This document shows positions 13,818-22,777 of a stretch of 23,336 bases of DNA, piece by piece. Numbering within the stretch: the first letter of the stretch is position 1; each line of letters opens with the position of its first letter. The DNA lies in assembly GCA_023433405.1 (NCBI GenBank), contig JAEZCT010000073.1, positions 1 through 23,336 on the forward strand, in the 5' to 3' direction. The notes beneath the pieces were generated by a model. The model had not been told where the DNA came from. It was given only the letters and a program-made list of their open reading frames with translations, and searched no databases. Both the position numbers and the translations under genes were made by a program. The DNA is from Bacillota bacterium (GTDB lineage Bacteria > Bacillota > Clostridia > Oscillospirales > Ruminococcaceae).

Positions 13818-14546
13818 TTAACCCAGGTACGCCTCACGAACCATATCGTTTTTAAGCAGCTCCTTGCCCGTGCCGGTTAGCACGATGGAGCCGGTTTGCA
13901 GAACATAGCTGCGGCTCGATATTTTCAGGGCTTTTTTTGCGTTTTGCTCAACCAGCAGGATGGTGATTCCCTCCTCGTTAAGCCTGCGGATGGAGTCAAA
14001 TATCACCTCCACCAGCATCGGCGCAAGACCCATTGACGGCTCGTCCATAAGGAGCATCACGGGGTCGCTCATCAAAGCGCGCCCCATAGCCAGCATCTGC
14101 TGCTCGCCTCCGCTTAGCGTACCGCCGCGCTGCTTGCGGCGCTCCTCCAAACGGGGAAAAAGCTTAAACGCCCGCTGCATGTTCTCGGCAATCTTATGTG
14201 TGTCCTTTAAACGAAAGGCGCCCATTTCAAGGTTCTCCTCCACGGTAAGAAGCGGGAATATCTTGCGGCCTTCCGGAACGTGGGCAATGCCCAGAGTAAC
14301 CACCTTATGGGCGGGCAAACGGCTGATGACCTGTCCCTCAAACAGAACTTCACCACCAACAGGGGTAAGCTGTGAGGAGATGGTGCGCAGTATTGTAGTC
14401 TTTCCGGCGCCATTGCTGCCTATCAGCGTTACAATCTCTCCGCGCTTCACCTCAAAGGAAATATCTCGCAGCGCATGTATCTGCCCATAAGAGGCATTTA
14501 CATTATTTAAAGCGAGTATCGTATCGTTTTGCATTATGATGTCCAT
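13818..14546 (-). CDS. livF: Branched-chain amino-acid ABC transporter, ATP-binding protein LivF
   Basis: 242 residues, typical of LivF (about 235). Walker A is GSNGAGKTT, the signature LSGGEQQMLAMGRAL, Walker B MLLMDEPSMGLAP, and the H-loop position is replaced by VEQN, as is normal for LivF. Energises import together with LivG. The start is uncertain: ATG 14546 has GGAAAGG almost touching it, while ATG 14534 (four codons later) is slightly far from the same site. It is the last gene of the operon, about 80 bp after livG. Confidence 0.92.
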   Translation of the reverse strand: MDIIMQNDTILALNNVNASYGQIHALRDISFEVKRGEIVTLIGSNGAGKTTILRTISSQLTPVGGEVLFEGQVISRLPAHKVVTLGIAHVPEGRKIFPLLTVEENLEMGAFRLKDTHKIAENMQRAFKLFPRLEERRKQRGGTLSGGEQQMLAMGRALMSDPVMLLMDEPSMGLAPMLVEVIFDSIRRLNEEGITILLVEQNAKKALKISSRSYVLQTGSIVLTGTGKELLKNDMVREAYLG

Positions 14547-14627
14547 GCCTTTCCGGTGTCACGCCCGCGGGCGCAAAACACCATGAAAATTGTGGTGCTG
14601 TTTTGCCGTAGGAGGGGGCTTAAAAGA

Positions 14628-15407
14628 CTACGCGTCCTCATCGTCGCCTTCCACGCCGAGATAGGCTTCTATTACAGCTTGGTTGCTTCTGATTTCGTCG
14701 GGGGTTCCTTCCGCAATCTTTGTACCGTAATTGATAACCGTAATTTTATCGGATAGCCCCATGACCAGCTTCATATCGTGCTCTATGAGAAGAATTGTGG
14801 TGTCCAAATCGGCGCGCAATTGCAGAATAAAATGCTTCATTTCTTCTGTTTCTTTGGGGTTAAGACCCGCCGCCGGTTCATCCAGCAGCAGCAGCTTTGG
14901 GTCAAGCGCCAATGCGCGGGCAATCTCCAGGCGCCGCTGCTGACCATAGGAAAGGTTCTTTGCAAGCTCCTGCTCTTTGCCGGCTAATCCCACATACTCT
15001 AAAAGGTGCAGAACCCTTTGGTAGGCATCCCGTTCCTCCCGGCGCATTCTTGGCGTGCGGAAGATGATATCCAGCATGTTGGCCTTTAGGTGCATGGAGC
15101 GGCCCACCAAAATGTTTTCGGCCACCAGCATGTTTTGGAACAGGCGGATATTTTGAAAGGTGCGGGCGATTTGATAGGACGCAACCTTTTCGGGGGTCAG
15201 GGCGGTTAGGCTGTGCCCATCAAATACAATCGTGCCGCTGTCCACGGGATAATAGCCGCTTATCATATTAAAGAATGTGGTCTTTCCCGCTCCGTTTGGG
15301 CCGATAACGCTGACAATCTGACCCTTTTCCATGGTAAAATCCACACTGTTTATGGCGGTCAGACCGCCAAAGGTCTTGGTAAGACCGGTTACTTCCAGTA
15401 AAGGCAT
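14628..15407 (-). CDS. livG: Branched-chain amino-acid ABC transporter, ATP-binding protein LivG
   Basis: 259 residues. Walker A is GPNGAGKTTFF, the signature LSYGQQRRLEIARAL, Walker B LLLLDEPAAGLNP, and H-loop LLIEHDMK. It contains the LivG-type insertion after the Q-loop (ENILVGRSMHLKANM onward). ATG 15407 is set 7 bases behind GGAGGT, which lies inside the last codons of livM. The in-frame GTG nine bases earlier would overlap that site. One base separates it from the livM stop, so translation is coupled. The C-terminus ends in an acidic tail (GVEGDDEDA). Confidence 0.92.
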   Translation of the reverse strand: MPLLEVTGLTKTFGGLTAINSVDFTMEKGQIVSVIGPNGAGKTTFFNMISGYYPVDSGTIVFDGHSLTALTPEKVASYQIARTFQNIRLFQNMLVAENILVGRSMHLKANMLDIIFRTPRMRREERDAYQRVLHLLEYVGLAGKEQELAKNLSYGQQRRLEIARALALDPKLLLLDEPAAGLNPKETEEMKHFILQLRADLDTTILLIEHDMKLVMGLSDKITVINYGTKIAEGTPDEIRSNQAVIEAYLGVEGDDEDA

Positions 15408-15408
15408 C

Positions 15409-16725
15409 CTATTCACCTCCCATAGTTTCCGGCGGGACTGCCGGAAGCTTAGAGATATTCTCCGGCTTTTTGCCGCCTAACAGGGCCTTGATGTTGAGCA
15501 TGCGCTTTTCCGGCAGGATGCCCTTGGGTCTGAAGATGCACATGAATACAAGAATAAGACCAAAAATCAGGCGCTCATACTTTGCCGGGTTAAGCTGTGC
15601 GGGTAAATGGAGGACACCCGATTGACTGAGGGTGTTGAAAAACTGTGACAAATCCTTGAGGATTTGCAGCTGCAAGACCACCACAGCAAGCGCGCCGATG
15701 ATTACGCCGGTGCTGTTGCCCGAGCCGCCCAAGATTACCATACAAAGGATAACAATGGATTCCATAAAGGTAAAGCTGGTGGGGTCTATGTAGCTTTGCA
15801 GGGCACCGAATACGACGCCCATCATGCCCGCGAGCGCCGCGCCAATGGAGAAGGAGAGCAGCTTCATACGCACGACGGGAACCCCCATGGTGCGGGCAAC
15901 CAGCTCATCCTCGCGAATGGCCACCCAGGAGCGGCCGATGCGGGAATTCTCAAGGTTTTTTACGACTATGACAGTCAAAACCACCAGTACCAGCACAATT
16001 ACATAGTAATGCACCGGACGGTTAAGCCTTATATTAAAGATCATAGGCGCCTGGATGGGGGTGATGCCCATCGGCCCGTTCGTAATATTGACCGGAGTAT
16101 TCAGGTTGTTAAATAGGAGACGAATAATCTCGGCAAACCCCAAGGTTACAATTGCGAGATAATCTCCCTTAAGGCGCAAAACCGGTAGTCCCAGTAAAAA
16201 CCCGACACCGCCGGACAGCACAAGGCTGATAACCAAAAAGGGCCAGAACCAATTACCCGACAAAGGGAAATTGATAAACGGGATGAAATTTGCCCCCTGA
16301 TTGGATGCAAAAATCGCGTAGGTATATGCGCCCACCGCATAAAACGCGGCATAGCCCAGGTTAAGAAGGCCGGTAAAGCCTACGACAATATTTAACCCAA
16401 GGGACAAAATTACATAAATGCCGATCATGGTCGCGACATAGGAAAAGGTTCCCGACTGCGAGCCGATGACGGGCATGACCAACGCAAGATCCACTGCCGC
16501 AATGCACATGCGTATCCCTGTAGAAAGCTTGCAGCGATGCACCAGCAAAAGTGTAAACAGAAAAAAGATAAACGCGATATTGTTTACGGGGTTTAACAGT
16601 AAAATCACGGGAGCCGCGACAATCAAGGCAACTTGAATGATTAAAAAGTACCGCTGTTTTACCGTTAGCGCCTTAAAATCAAGGGGTTCAAAGTATGTTT
16701 TAAGCTTTTCTTTTATATTTACCAT
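15409..16725 (-). CDS. livM: Branched-chain amino-acid ABC transporter, permease LivM
   Basis: 438 residues, a polytopic membrane protein of the LivM/LivH permease superfamily. The conserved block YVILSLGLNIVVGFTGLLNL-type is present (residues around 105-125), then GLPVLRLKGDYLAIVTLGF and, later, the loop GRSWVAIREDELVARTMGV that contacts the ATPases. GGSGNSTGVIIGA follows. It is longer than many LivM proteins because of an N-terminal section with two or three extra hydrophobic segments, as in E. coli LivM (about 425). Three bases separate it from livH. Confidence 0.92.
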   Translation of the reverse strand: MVNIKEKLKTYFEPLDFKALTVKQRYFLIIQVALIVAAPVILLLNPVNNIAFIFFLFTLLLVHRCKLSTGIRMCIAAVDLALVMPVIGSQSGTFSYVATMIGIYVILSLGLNIVVGFTGLLNLGYAAFYAVGAYTYAIFASNQGANFIPFINFPLSGNWFWPFLVISLVLSGGVGFLLGLPVLRLKGDYLAIVTLGFAEIIRLLFNNLNTPVNITNGPMGITPIQAPMIFNIRLNRPVHYYVIVLVLVVLTVIVVKNLENSRIGRSWVAIREDELVARTMGVPVVRMKLLSFSIGAALAGMMGVVFGALQSYIDPTSFTFMESIVILCMVILGGSGNSTGVIIGALAVVVLQLQILKDLSQFFNTLSQSGVLHLPAQLNPAKYERLIFGLILVFMCIFRPKGILPEKRMLNIKALLGGKKPENISKLPAVPPETMGGE

Positions 16726-16728
16726 ATG

Positions 16729-17697
16729 CTACACCTTTTCCGCGACAGGCTTGCCAAGCAAACCGCTGGGTTTAAAGATTAAAATCAATATCAATATGGC
16801 AAACGCGAAAACGTCCTTATATTCCGAGCCGAACATATTGTTTGTAAGCACGCCCAAAAACGCAGCGCCGAACATTTCGAGCAGGCCCAGCAAAATACCG
16901 CCGAGCATCGCGCCGGGAATCTTGCCTATGCCGCCGAATACCGCGGCGGTAAAGGCCTTCATGCCCAAAATAAAGCCGGAATAGGGGGATATGGAGCCGT
17001 ATTGTATAGAAAACAGGGTGCCAGCGGCTCCGCCCATGCCGGCACCGATTAAGAAGGTAAGGGAAATAACCTTATCCACATCAATGCCCATGAGCTGCGC
17101 GGTGGCACGGTCCTGGGCAACGGCCCGCATGGCCTTACCCCATTTGTGCTTGGTTACGAAAATATGCAGCGCCAGCATGATAATGATGCACAAGCCTACA
17201 ATATAAAGCGTTTTTTCGGGAATAACCATCGAGGAGGATATCTGTATTCTGTTGGTAAAAAGGGTGGGTGCATAGAGAAAGAACGAACCGTTTTTCAGCT
17301 CCTCCACCAAGCGCACCACATCCTGCAGAATAAAGGAAATACCAATAGCCGAAATAAATGGCACCAGCTTCGGGGCGCTGCGAACCGGCCTGTAGGCAAT
17401 GCGTTCTACCGCCATACCCAAGGAGCCGCTCATCACCATAGCAACCAAAATCGCAATCAGCAAGGCCGCCCAAGCGGGAAGCCCGGTAAGAAGCCCCATA
17501 CTCTGCATTAAAAGCAATACCTCTGTTCCCACAAAGGCACCGAACATAAACAGCTCACTGTGCGCAAAGTTTATAAACTCCAATATGCCATATACCATGG
17601 TATAACCCAGCGCAACAATAGCATAGACAAACCCCAGCGCCAAGCCGTCCGACAACAGCTGGGGAATGATTCCCGTCATGGCCTGTAATCCATCCAT
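16729..17697 (-). CDS. livH: Branched-chain amino-acid ABC transporter, permease LivH
   Basis: 322 residues from ATG 17697, which follows GAGAGGTGG; a longer in-frame reading to 17763 would run through a hairpin and lacks a site. The N-terminal DGLALGFVYAIVALGYTMVY and EFINFAHSELFMFGAF are diagnostic of LivH. WGKAMRAVAQDRATAQLMGI is the ATPase-contact loop. GGIGKIPGAMLGGILLG lies near the C-terminus. It pairs with LivM to form the channel for leucine, isoleucine, valine or related amino acids. Confidence 0.92.
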   Translation of the reverse strand: MDGLQAMTGIIPQLLSDGLALGFVYAIVALGYTMVYGILEFINFAHSELFMFGAFVGTEVLLLMQSMGLLTGLPAWAALLIAILVAMVMSGSLGMAVERIAYRPVRSAPKLVPFISAIGISFILQDVVRLVEELKNGSFFLYAPTLFTNRIQISSSMVIPEKTLYIVGLCIIIMLALHIFVTKHKWGKAMRAVAQDRATAQLMGIDVDKVISLTFLIGAGMGGAAGTLFSIQYGSISPYSGFILGMKAFTAAVFGGIGKIPGAMLGGILLGLLEMFGAAFLGVLTNNMFGSEYKDVFAFAILILILIFKPSGLLGKPVAEKV

Positions 17698-17718
17698 AAC
17701 GCAGACCACCTCTCTATA

Positions 17719-17764
17719 ATTGCAATACAGGAAAAGAGGCCTTCGCCTCCCTCCTGTATGCAAT
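17719..17764 (-). other. Stem-loop between livK and livH
   Basis: ATTGCAATACAGGA and TCCTGTATGCAAT pair over 13 bp with one bulge, and GAGGC / GCCTC add an inner 5-bp stem around CTTC. There is no strong T tract. It lies about 50 bp after the livK stop. Its likely role is to stabilise the livK message or partly terminate, so the binding protein exceeds the permeases. Confidence 0.65.
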
Positions 17765-17812
17765 CCGTTTTAAATGTATGGTATTGTGTTAATTCTGTAA
17801 GCAGTCTGTCAG

Positions 17813-19033
17813 TTACTTCAGGTAATCCGCAACAGGGACGGAAGTAATGACCTCGGGAGGATAAGCCGCCTTCTTAAAGCCAAGTACATAAACCGTAGCC
17901 TCGGTATTGTCGCCAATGTCGTTTAGGGTGACATTGGTGGCAAGGCCCTTAAAGCCGCTGGTTTTGCGAACCTGCTCCGCAATTGCCTCGCGGGTGGGAG
18001 CCGCGCCGCCGTTTGCGTCGATAACAGCCTTCACCGCGTCGAGTGTAACATTCATGGCGTCAAAGCCATATGCCGCAAATGCCTCGGGATGCTTGCCGTA
18101 TTTATCGGCATAATCCTTAACAAATGCTGCACCGGCATCGGTATTGGAGATATCCGCCGCAACGGAGGTGTAGTAGTGACCGATGACTGCCTCGCCCGCA
18201 ATGTTTACAAGCTCCGCAGAGTCCATGCCATCCGGTCCAAGGAAGGTAATAGCAATGCCTTTTTCCGCAAACTGCTTGATGAGCAGCGCGCCCTCAGGGT
18301 AGATACCGCCGAAGTATACAGCCTTAGCGCCGGAGGCACGAACCATCTCTTCGACTGCGCTGAAGTCCGCCTCACCGGCAGTGATGCCTTCATAACCGAG
18401 TACCTTGCCGCCAATTGTCTCAAAGCGGGTGCGGAATTCGGTCGCGACGCCCTGACCATAAGCGGTTTTATCCTGAATAATGAAAACGCTGTCAAGACCA
18501 AGCTCGGTGAACAGGAAGTCTGCGCCGGCAGGCCCCTGTGCGTCGTCACGGGCACAAATGCGGTTGACGTTGGAAAGACCCCTGTCGGTGACATCGGTTG
18601 CGGTGTTAGCCGGCGAGATCATGGGCAGCCCGCCCTGGAGATAAACCTCAGAGGAGGGAATTGCCACACCGGAGTTGTAGTGACCGACGACAGCCAGAAT
18701 CTGCTTGTCCTCAATCAAACGCTGCGCGACGCTTACACCAACCTTGGGGTCGGCCTGGTCATCCTGAGGCGCAAACTGAAGGTCAAAGCCCAGAGACTTA
18801 AACTCCTCAATGCGCTTTGTGAGCGCCATTTCAATACCGTTTTTAATAGATTCACCAAGGGCGGACTGAGAACCGGAAAGGGGGGTGGCGCTGGCAATTT
18901 TAATAACCTTGAGCGAGCTGTCCGCTTTGGGCGCCGAGGAGGTTGCGCTTGGCGAGGGAGTGCTTGCGCAGCCAGCAAACAAGGTTACCAGTAACACCAG
19001 TACTGACAGGATAGCAAAAATTCTTTTTTTCAT
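17813..19033 (-). CDS. livK: Branched-chain amino-acid-binding lipoprotein LivK
   Basis: 406 residues from ATG 19033, behind AAGGAAGG; an in-frame extension upstream adds 17 residues with no binding site. The signal peptide MKKRIFAILSVLVLL ends in lipobox LFAGC, then a Ser/Pro-rich linker. The mature part is a type I periplasmic-binding-like domain: IKIASATPLSGSQSALG, GHYNSGVAIPSSEVY, ISPANTATDVTDRG and YGFDAMNV. It captures branched-chain or other neutral amino acids and feeds LivHMGF. Exact ligand cannot be read; paralogues also bind amides or urea. Confidence 0.9.
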   Translation of the reverse strand: MKKRIFAILSVLVLLVTLFAGCASTPSPSATSSAPKADSSLKVIKIASATPLSGSQSALGESIKNGIEMALTKRIEEFKSLGFDLQFAPQDDQADPKVGVSVAQRLIEDKQILAVVGHYNSGVAIPSSEVYLQGGLPMISPANTATDVTDRGLSNVNRICARDDAQGPAGADFLFTELGLDSVFIIQDKTAYGQGVATEFRTRFETIGGKVLGYEGITAGEADFSAVEEMVRASGAKAVYFGGIYPEGALLIKQFAEKGIAITFLGPDGMDSAELVNIAGEAVIGHYYTSVAADISNTDAGAAFVKDYADKYGKHPEAFAAYGFDAMNVTLDAVKAVIDANGGAAPTREAIAEQVRKTSGFKGLATNVTLNDIGDNTEATVYVLGFKKAAYPPEVITSVPVADYLK

Positions 19034-19294
19034 TCCATTTACCTTCCTTTTTGCCGAACGATGGGTCTTTGCTGTCCGGATCAAAATTTAAAAAATAAAA
19101 CTCCTGATAAGCCAAATAGGACTAGGCTTAACAGAAGCTCCATTGCTTTACATTATTAAACTCTGAAAACGACTCGACGGCAAACTGAATGAGTGCAAAC
19201 GAATATTGGAAAACGCGTATAAAAATTCGATTCCCCATCGACCCGAATTTTATCAAAAACGTGAAAAATATTATATATCATATATCTATTTATT

Positions 19295-19323
19295 ACAATA
19301 CTATGAACGTGCCGGATTGTCAA
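19295..19323 (-). promoter_or_regulatory. Predicted sigma-A promoter of the liv operon
   Basis: Minus strand TTGACA (19318-19323), 17 bp, TATTGT (19295-19300). Start would be near 19288, giving a 5' leader of about 255 nt before livK. The leader contains TAAGCC / GGCTTA (6 bp) followed after about 10 bases by a T-rich stretch, too weak to call a terminator. No SAM, T-box or leucine-rich leader peptide is seen. Confidence 0.6.
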
Positions 19324-19657
19324 GAATAAATTTGTATAATTATACTCCTTTCGATGAAATCAAGCAGCTTTTGCAAAAGGTGACAGGCGCCAAACGCGGG
19401 GTGCAGCACTCCCGAAGCGTTTGGTTTTGGCCATCGTGCTTTTTACATAAATACAAAATGTACGTTATATGTTCTATAAACATATGGGTAGCATCATAAC
19501 AAAAAATGCTTTATAATTAATGTACCGCAAATGGTGTATCCTTTCTGGTATTGACGCGCAATAGAGAGTACAATTACGCCGCAGCTGTATTGACTTGCCG
19601 CATCATATCATGCTACGCTGAAATTAGGGCTTATCACCAAATCAAAACGGTTAAAAC
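19324..19657. other. AT-rich intergenic stretch with no recognised gene
   Basis: Between the liv promoter and the acyltransferase ribosome binding site. A plus-strand ORF (19206-19499) crosses it but has no binding site, no recognisable domain and AT-skewed composition, so it is not called. TTGACT occurs at 19590 and TTGACG at 19550, but neither has a convincing -10 at proper spacing. The acyltransferase promoter therefore remains unassigned. Confidence 0.5.
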
Positions 19658-19669
19658 GGAGGTGCAAAG

Positions 19670-20851
19670 TTGAAGCTTCGTTTTCGACACAAGATGATTG
19701 TCATCATTCTTCGCCCGCTAATACGGCTGTTCTGCCGGTTGGCGTACAATATTCATTACCAGGGCTTTGAGGAAGCCAAAAATTTGCCTACCCCATGCTT
19801 GATTATTGCAAACCATACAACCAATCTGGATCCTGTCTTTCTTTCCATGGGCGTTCCATTCCCTGTTTTTTATGTGGCCAGCGACAACCTGTTTCGTCTG
19901 GGCATATTCAGTAAGCTGATTAAGTACTTTTTTTCGCCCATCCCAAAGTTGAAGATATCCAGCGATATTCGCACCATTCGAGATATGAAGGCCGCGCTGC
20001 GCTCCGGTGCCAGCGTGGGGGTGTTCCCCGAGGGCAATCGTTCCTGGTGCGGGGAAACAGAGGAGATATCCCCCGCCATCGGGAAGCTCATCCGTCATCT
20101 GGGTGTGCCGCTGGTAGTCTGCCGCATCCACGGCGCATATTACGCAAGCCCCCGTTGGGCCAGCAGTGACCGCCGGGGGAAAATTGAATGCCGACTGGTT
20201 CGCGTCCTGCCGGCACAGAAGATACAAACGATGAGTGTTGATGAGATAAACAGGCAGGTGCGTGAGGATTTACACGTCAGCGCGGCGCAGGACCAGAAGC
20301 TGGCGCTTGTGGCCTATCGCGGTAAAAATCTTGCGGAGAATATTGAAATCGCTCTGTATGCATGTCCTCACTGCGGGGGACTGGCAACCATACATTCCAA
20401 AGGCAACCGGGCGGGCTGTGGCTGTGGTTTTAGTTTTGAGTATGATTCGTTTGGGTTATTGCATGGTGCGCCATACCAAACTTTGGAGGAATGGAACCAC
20501 TGGCAGACAGAGCATTTGCGTAAACAGCTGAAAAAGGCGGAGCAAGACAAACAGTCACACGCATTTTTTTCGGATGAAAACCAGCTGCTGTATGGACTTA
20601 CCCGCGCCAAAAAGGCTACGCTTGTGGCACAAGGAACGTTTAGCCTGTTTTTCGACCGCTTTTGCTTTGAAGGAGAACAGGAAGCCTTTACGTTTCGATT
20701 GGACGAGGTTTCGCGCATTTCCATCTGGAGCCGGATGACATTACAGCTTGGGCTAACAGACGGACGTTTTTTTGAGGTTAAAACCAGGGATCCGCGTTCC
20801 GCCTACAAGTATCAGCAAGCCTACTACCTTTTAAAAGGAAAAGACGAATAA
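19670..20851 (+). CDS. plsC: PlsC-type 1-acylglycerol-3-phosphate acyltransferase with C-terminal extension
   Basis: 393 residues, starting at TTG 19670 with a perfect GGAGGT 6 bases upstream. The first roughly 210 residues are an acyltransferase domain: catalytic block NHTTNLDPVFLS (about 44-55) and phosphate-binding VFPEGNRS (about 118-125). This fits acylation of lysophosphatidate or a similar acceptor at the inner membrane face. The remainder is unusual. CPHCGG and, after 14 residues, CGCG (about 232-255) look like a small zinc-ribbon. A Lys/Glu-rich helix follows (LRKQLKKAEQDK), then about 80 residues of beta-rich sequence ending in AYKYQQAYYLL, reminiscent of a PH/GRAM-like fold. Plain PlsC proteins are about 200-250 residues. 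The extra part may sense or bind something, but this is not known. Confidence 0.8.
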   Translation: MKLRFRHKMIVIILRPLIRLFCRLAYNIHYQGFEEAKNLPTPCLIIANHTTNLDPVFLSMGVPFPVFYVASDNLFRLGIFSKLIKYFFSPIPKLKISSDIRTIRDMKAALRSGASVGVFPEGNRSWCGETEEISPAIGKLIRHLGVPLVVCRIHGAYYASPRWASSDRRGKIECRLVRVLPAQKIQTMSVDEINRQVREDLHVSAAQDQKLALVAYRGKNLAENIEIALYACPHCGGLATIHSKGNRAGCGCGFSFEYDSFGLLHGAPYQTLEEWNHWQTEHLRKQLKKAEQDKQSHAFFSDENQLLYGLTRAKKATLVAQGTFSLFFDRFCFEGEQEAFTFRLDEVSRISIWSRMTLQLGLTDGRFFEVKTRDPRSAYKYQQAYYLLKGKDE

Positions 20852-20864
20852 CCATACCACGCTA

Positions 20865-20884
20865 AAATGTGAATCGCATTTTTA
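20865..20884 (+). terminator. Weak hairpin-T terminator after plsC
   Basis: AAATGTG pairs with CGCATTT (7 bp, one G-U) around AAT and runs into TTTTTA, 14 bp after the plsC stop. The stem is short and AT-rich, so efficiency is doubtful. The remaining gap to gltS (about 140 bp) shows no clear promoter. Confidence 0.4.
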
Positions 20885-21026
20885 TAGAATCAAAACCGGT
20901 AAACCGCCCTGTAGCGAATAGCACCGCCGTAGCACGGATTGTGATAAGATTCTATGAGTTTACTAAAAGCGCTTTAATACGAGGATTGTATAAGAATGTA
21001 CTAAAAAGAAGGGTAGGGGCATTGAT

Positions 21027-22466
21027 ATGGGATTTTCAGCAGCAAATACGGAGTTGTGGCATCCGATTCTGCAGCTTGGATTGCTGGCATCCGTTTTAGT
21101 TCTATCTAATATTCTTCAGCGCAAGGTGGTGTTCATCCGCCGTCTGCTTATGCCCACCGCAGTGCTGGGCGGGTTAATAGCGCTTATCCTGCGGGCGATT
21201 GGCCTTTTAGAGATTGACGGAGCTTTAATGGAGAATATCACCTACCACACAATTGCGCTTGGATTTATTGCCTTGGGACTGCGGCTGCCAAAACAAGACC
21301 AGAATGCCCAGCATAGCAGGGAAGGCTTAAAAAGCGGCATCCTGATTGTGGCTACATATCTCATACAGGCAGTGGTTGGCTTAGTCATTACCGGGACGCT
21401 TGCCTATACCTTTATGCCCGGATTATTTAAGGCCTCTGGCATCTTACTGCCCATGGGCTATGGGCAGGGGCCGGGGCAGGCAAACAATATTGGTACGACC
21501 TATGAGCTTTCCTATGGCTTCACGGGTGGTTCCTCGTTTGGGCTTGCTATCGCAACCATGGGCTTTTTATGGGCATGTATAGGCGGCGTAATCTATATGA
21601 ATATTCTGATACGCCGAAAAAGGATGCTTGTGCCAGGGGAACGCAATAAAGAGCTGCGAATTTCGATTGGCCATTTTCAGGATGATGATGAGATACCTAT
21701 GGCGGAATCCGTAGACCGCATGACCATCCAGCTTGCGCTGGTATTACTGGTTTATTTTGCGACGTATCTGGTTTCCTTAGCTCTGACCGACGGATTGTCG
21801 GCGATACCTGCGCTCTCGGGGATGTCTCAAACACTCAATTCCCTGGTTTGGGGCTTTAATTTCGTGATTGGTTCGCTGCTTGCTCTTCTTTTACGAAACC
21901 TTTTAAATGCCCTGCGAAGCAAAAAGGTAATGACTCGCCAGTACCCTAATAATTATCTGCTAAACCGGATATCCGGAATGATTTTTGATGTGATGATTAT
22001 TGCGGGAATCAGCGCAATTAACATTAATGATCTAAAAGGATTATGGGTTCCCTTGATTTTATTGAGCACCGCCGGTGGCGTTGTCACATTATTTTATTTA
22101 AAATGGATCTGTAAAAGGCTGTATCCTTCCTTTTACTATGAAAACTTTTTTGCACTGTATGGAATGCTCACGGGCACGGTTAGCACCGGAATTTTGCTGC
22201 TGCGTGAGGTTGACCCGGATTATTCCTCACCTGCGACAAACAACCTTGTAACAGGAACAAGCTTTGCAATCCTGTTTGGGATTCCGCTGCTGGCGTTTGT
22301 GGGGCTTGCGCCTCAATCGGATTTAATGTATTTTATTTCCCTTGGTATTATTGTGCTGTATGGAGTTGGCCTGCACCTGCTGTTGCTTAAAACAAAACTC
22401 TCAAGAGGGAAGGGAGCGGCGCAAACCACCGTTGCCAAAACCCCAACTGGAACGGCTGAAGAATAA
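21027..22466 (+). CDS. gltS: Sodium/glutamate symporter (GltS/ESS family)
   Basis: 479 residues with about 10-12 hydrophobic segments. The inverted-repeat signature of GltS is present twice. The first is the gly-rich re-entrant stretch MGYGQGPGQANNIGTTYE (about 146-163) and the second GMLTGTVSTGILLLRE (about 379-394), each followed by a membrane span. The central cytoplasmic loop is charged (RKRMLVPGERNKELRIS, HFQDDDEIPMAESVDRM). It is longer than E. coli GltS (401) because of this loop and a hydrophilic tail. The likely role is sodium-coupled uptake of glutamate or another dicarboxylate. ATG 21027 follows AGAAGGGTAGGGG. It is 175 bp from plsC and probably separate in function. Confidence 0.8.
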   Translation: MGFSAANTELWHPILQLGLLASVLVLSNILQRKVVFIRRLLMPTAVLGGLIALILRAIGLLEIDGALMENITYHTIALGFIALGLRLPKQDQNAQHSREGLKSGILIVATYLIQAVVGLVITGTLAYTFMPGLFKASGILLPMGYGQGPGQANNIGTTYELSYGFTGGSSFGLAIATMGFLWACIGGVIYMNILIRRKRMLVPGERNKELRISIGHFQDDDEIPMAESVDRMTIQLALVLLVYFATYLVSLALTDGLSAIPALSGMSQTLNSLVWGFNFVIGSLLALLLRNLLNALRSKKVMTRQYPNNYLLNRISGMIFDVMIIAGISAININDLKGLWVPLILLSTAGGVVTLFYLKWICKRLYPSFYYENFFALYGMLTGTVSTGILLLREVDPDYSSPATNNLVTGTSFAILFGIPLLAFVGLAPQSDLMYFISLGIIVLYGVGLHLLLLKTKLSRGKGAAQTTVAKTPTGTAEE

Positions 22467-22554
22467 AAGGGCCTCCGCAGAAAACTTGCAAATTGCCCCC
22501 GGATTGAGCAAAAATAGAAAAAAGCGCTATTGCAAGAGATGAAATCATTACGCA

Positions 22555-22585
22555 GCCTGACGCCGTTTTTTGAACGGTGTCAGGC
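22555..22585 (+). terminator. Hairpin downstream of gltS
   Basis: GCCTGACGCCGTT pairs with AACGGTGTCAGGC (13 bp with one G-U) around TTTTG, about 90 bp after the gltS stop. The following sequence ACGGTATTG is not T-rich, so this may be a terminator-like or mRNA-end structure. A smaller GCGGC / GCCGC hairpin lies at about 22615-22630. The rest of the 310-bp gap to the tRNA is unremarkable. Confidence 0.5.
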
Positions 22586-22732
22586 ACGGTATTGTTCTAA
22601 ACTAAATCGCAACCGCGGCTAAGGCCGCTTAACGTATGCTCCTAGCTAAATCGGAATGCTCTGCCGATTTATTACAGCACAGAAGCGACCTGGAAAAATG
22701 TATATTTCGGTCAAAAAAGTATCGCGAAACGG

Positions 22733-22761
22733 TTGACGGATACTGATATATATGGTATCAT
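22733..22761 (+). promoter_or_regulatory. tRNA-Ser promoter
   Basis: TTGACG (22733-22738), 17 bp, TATCAT (22756-22761), placing the start near 22768, ten bases before the first tRNA. Both tRNAs are probably transcribed from here and end at the terminator at 23049. Confidence 0.75.
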
Positions 22762-22777
22762 ATATTGCGTCACAGTT

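Noticed and set aside
19160..19287. Possible leader peptides in the livK 5' leader (ORFs beginning near 19278 and 19238)
   Set aside because: Neither has a ribosome binding site. One contains no leucine and the other no enrichment of Leu, Ile or Val, and the hairpin after them is too weak for a terminator, so attenuation is not supported.
19206..19499. 97-codon plus-strand ORF upstream of plsC
   Set aside because: No ribosome binding site, no recognisable domain, AT-biased composition, and it overlaps the predicted liv promoter on the other strand.
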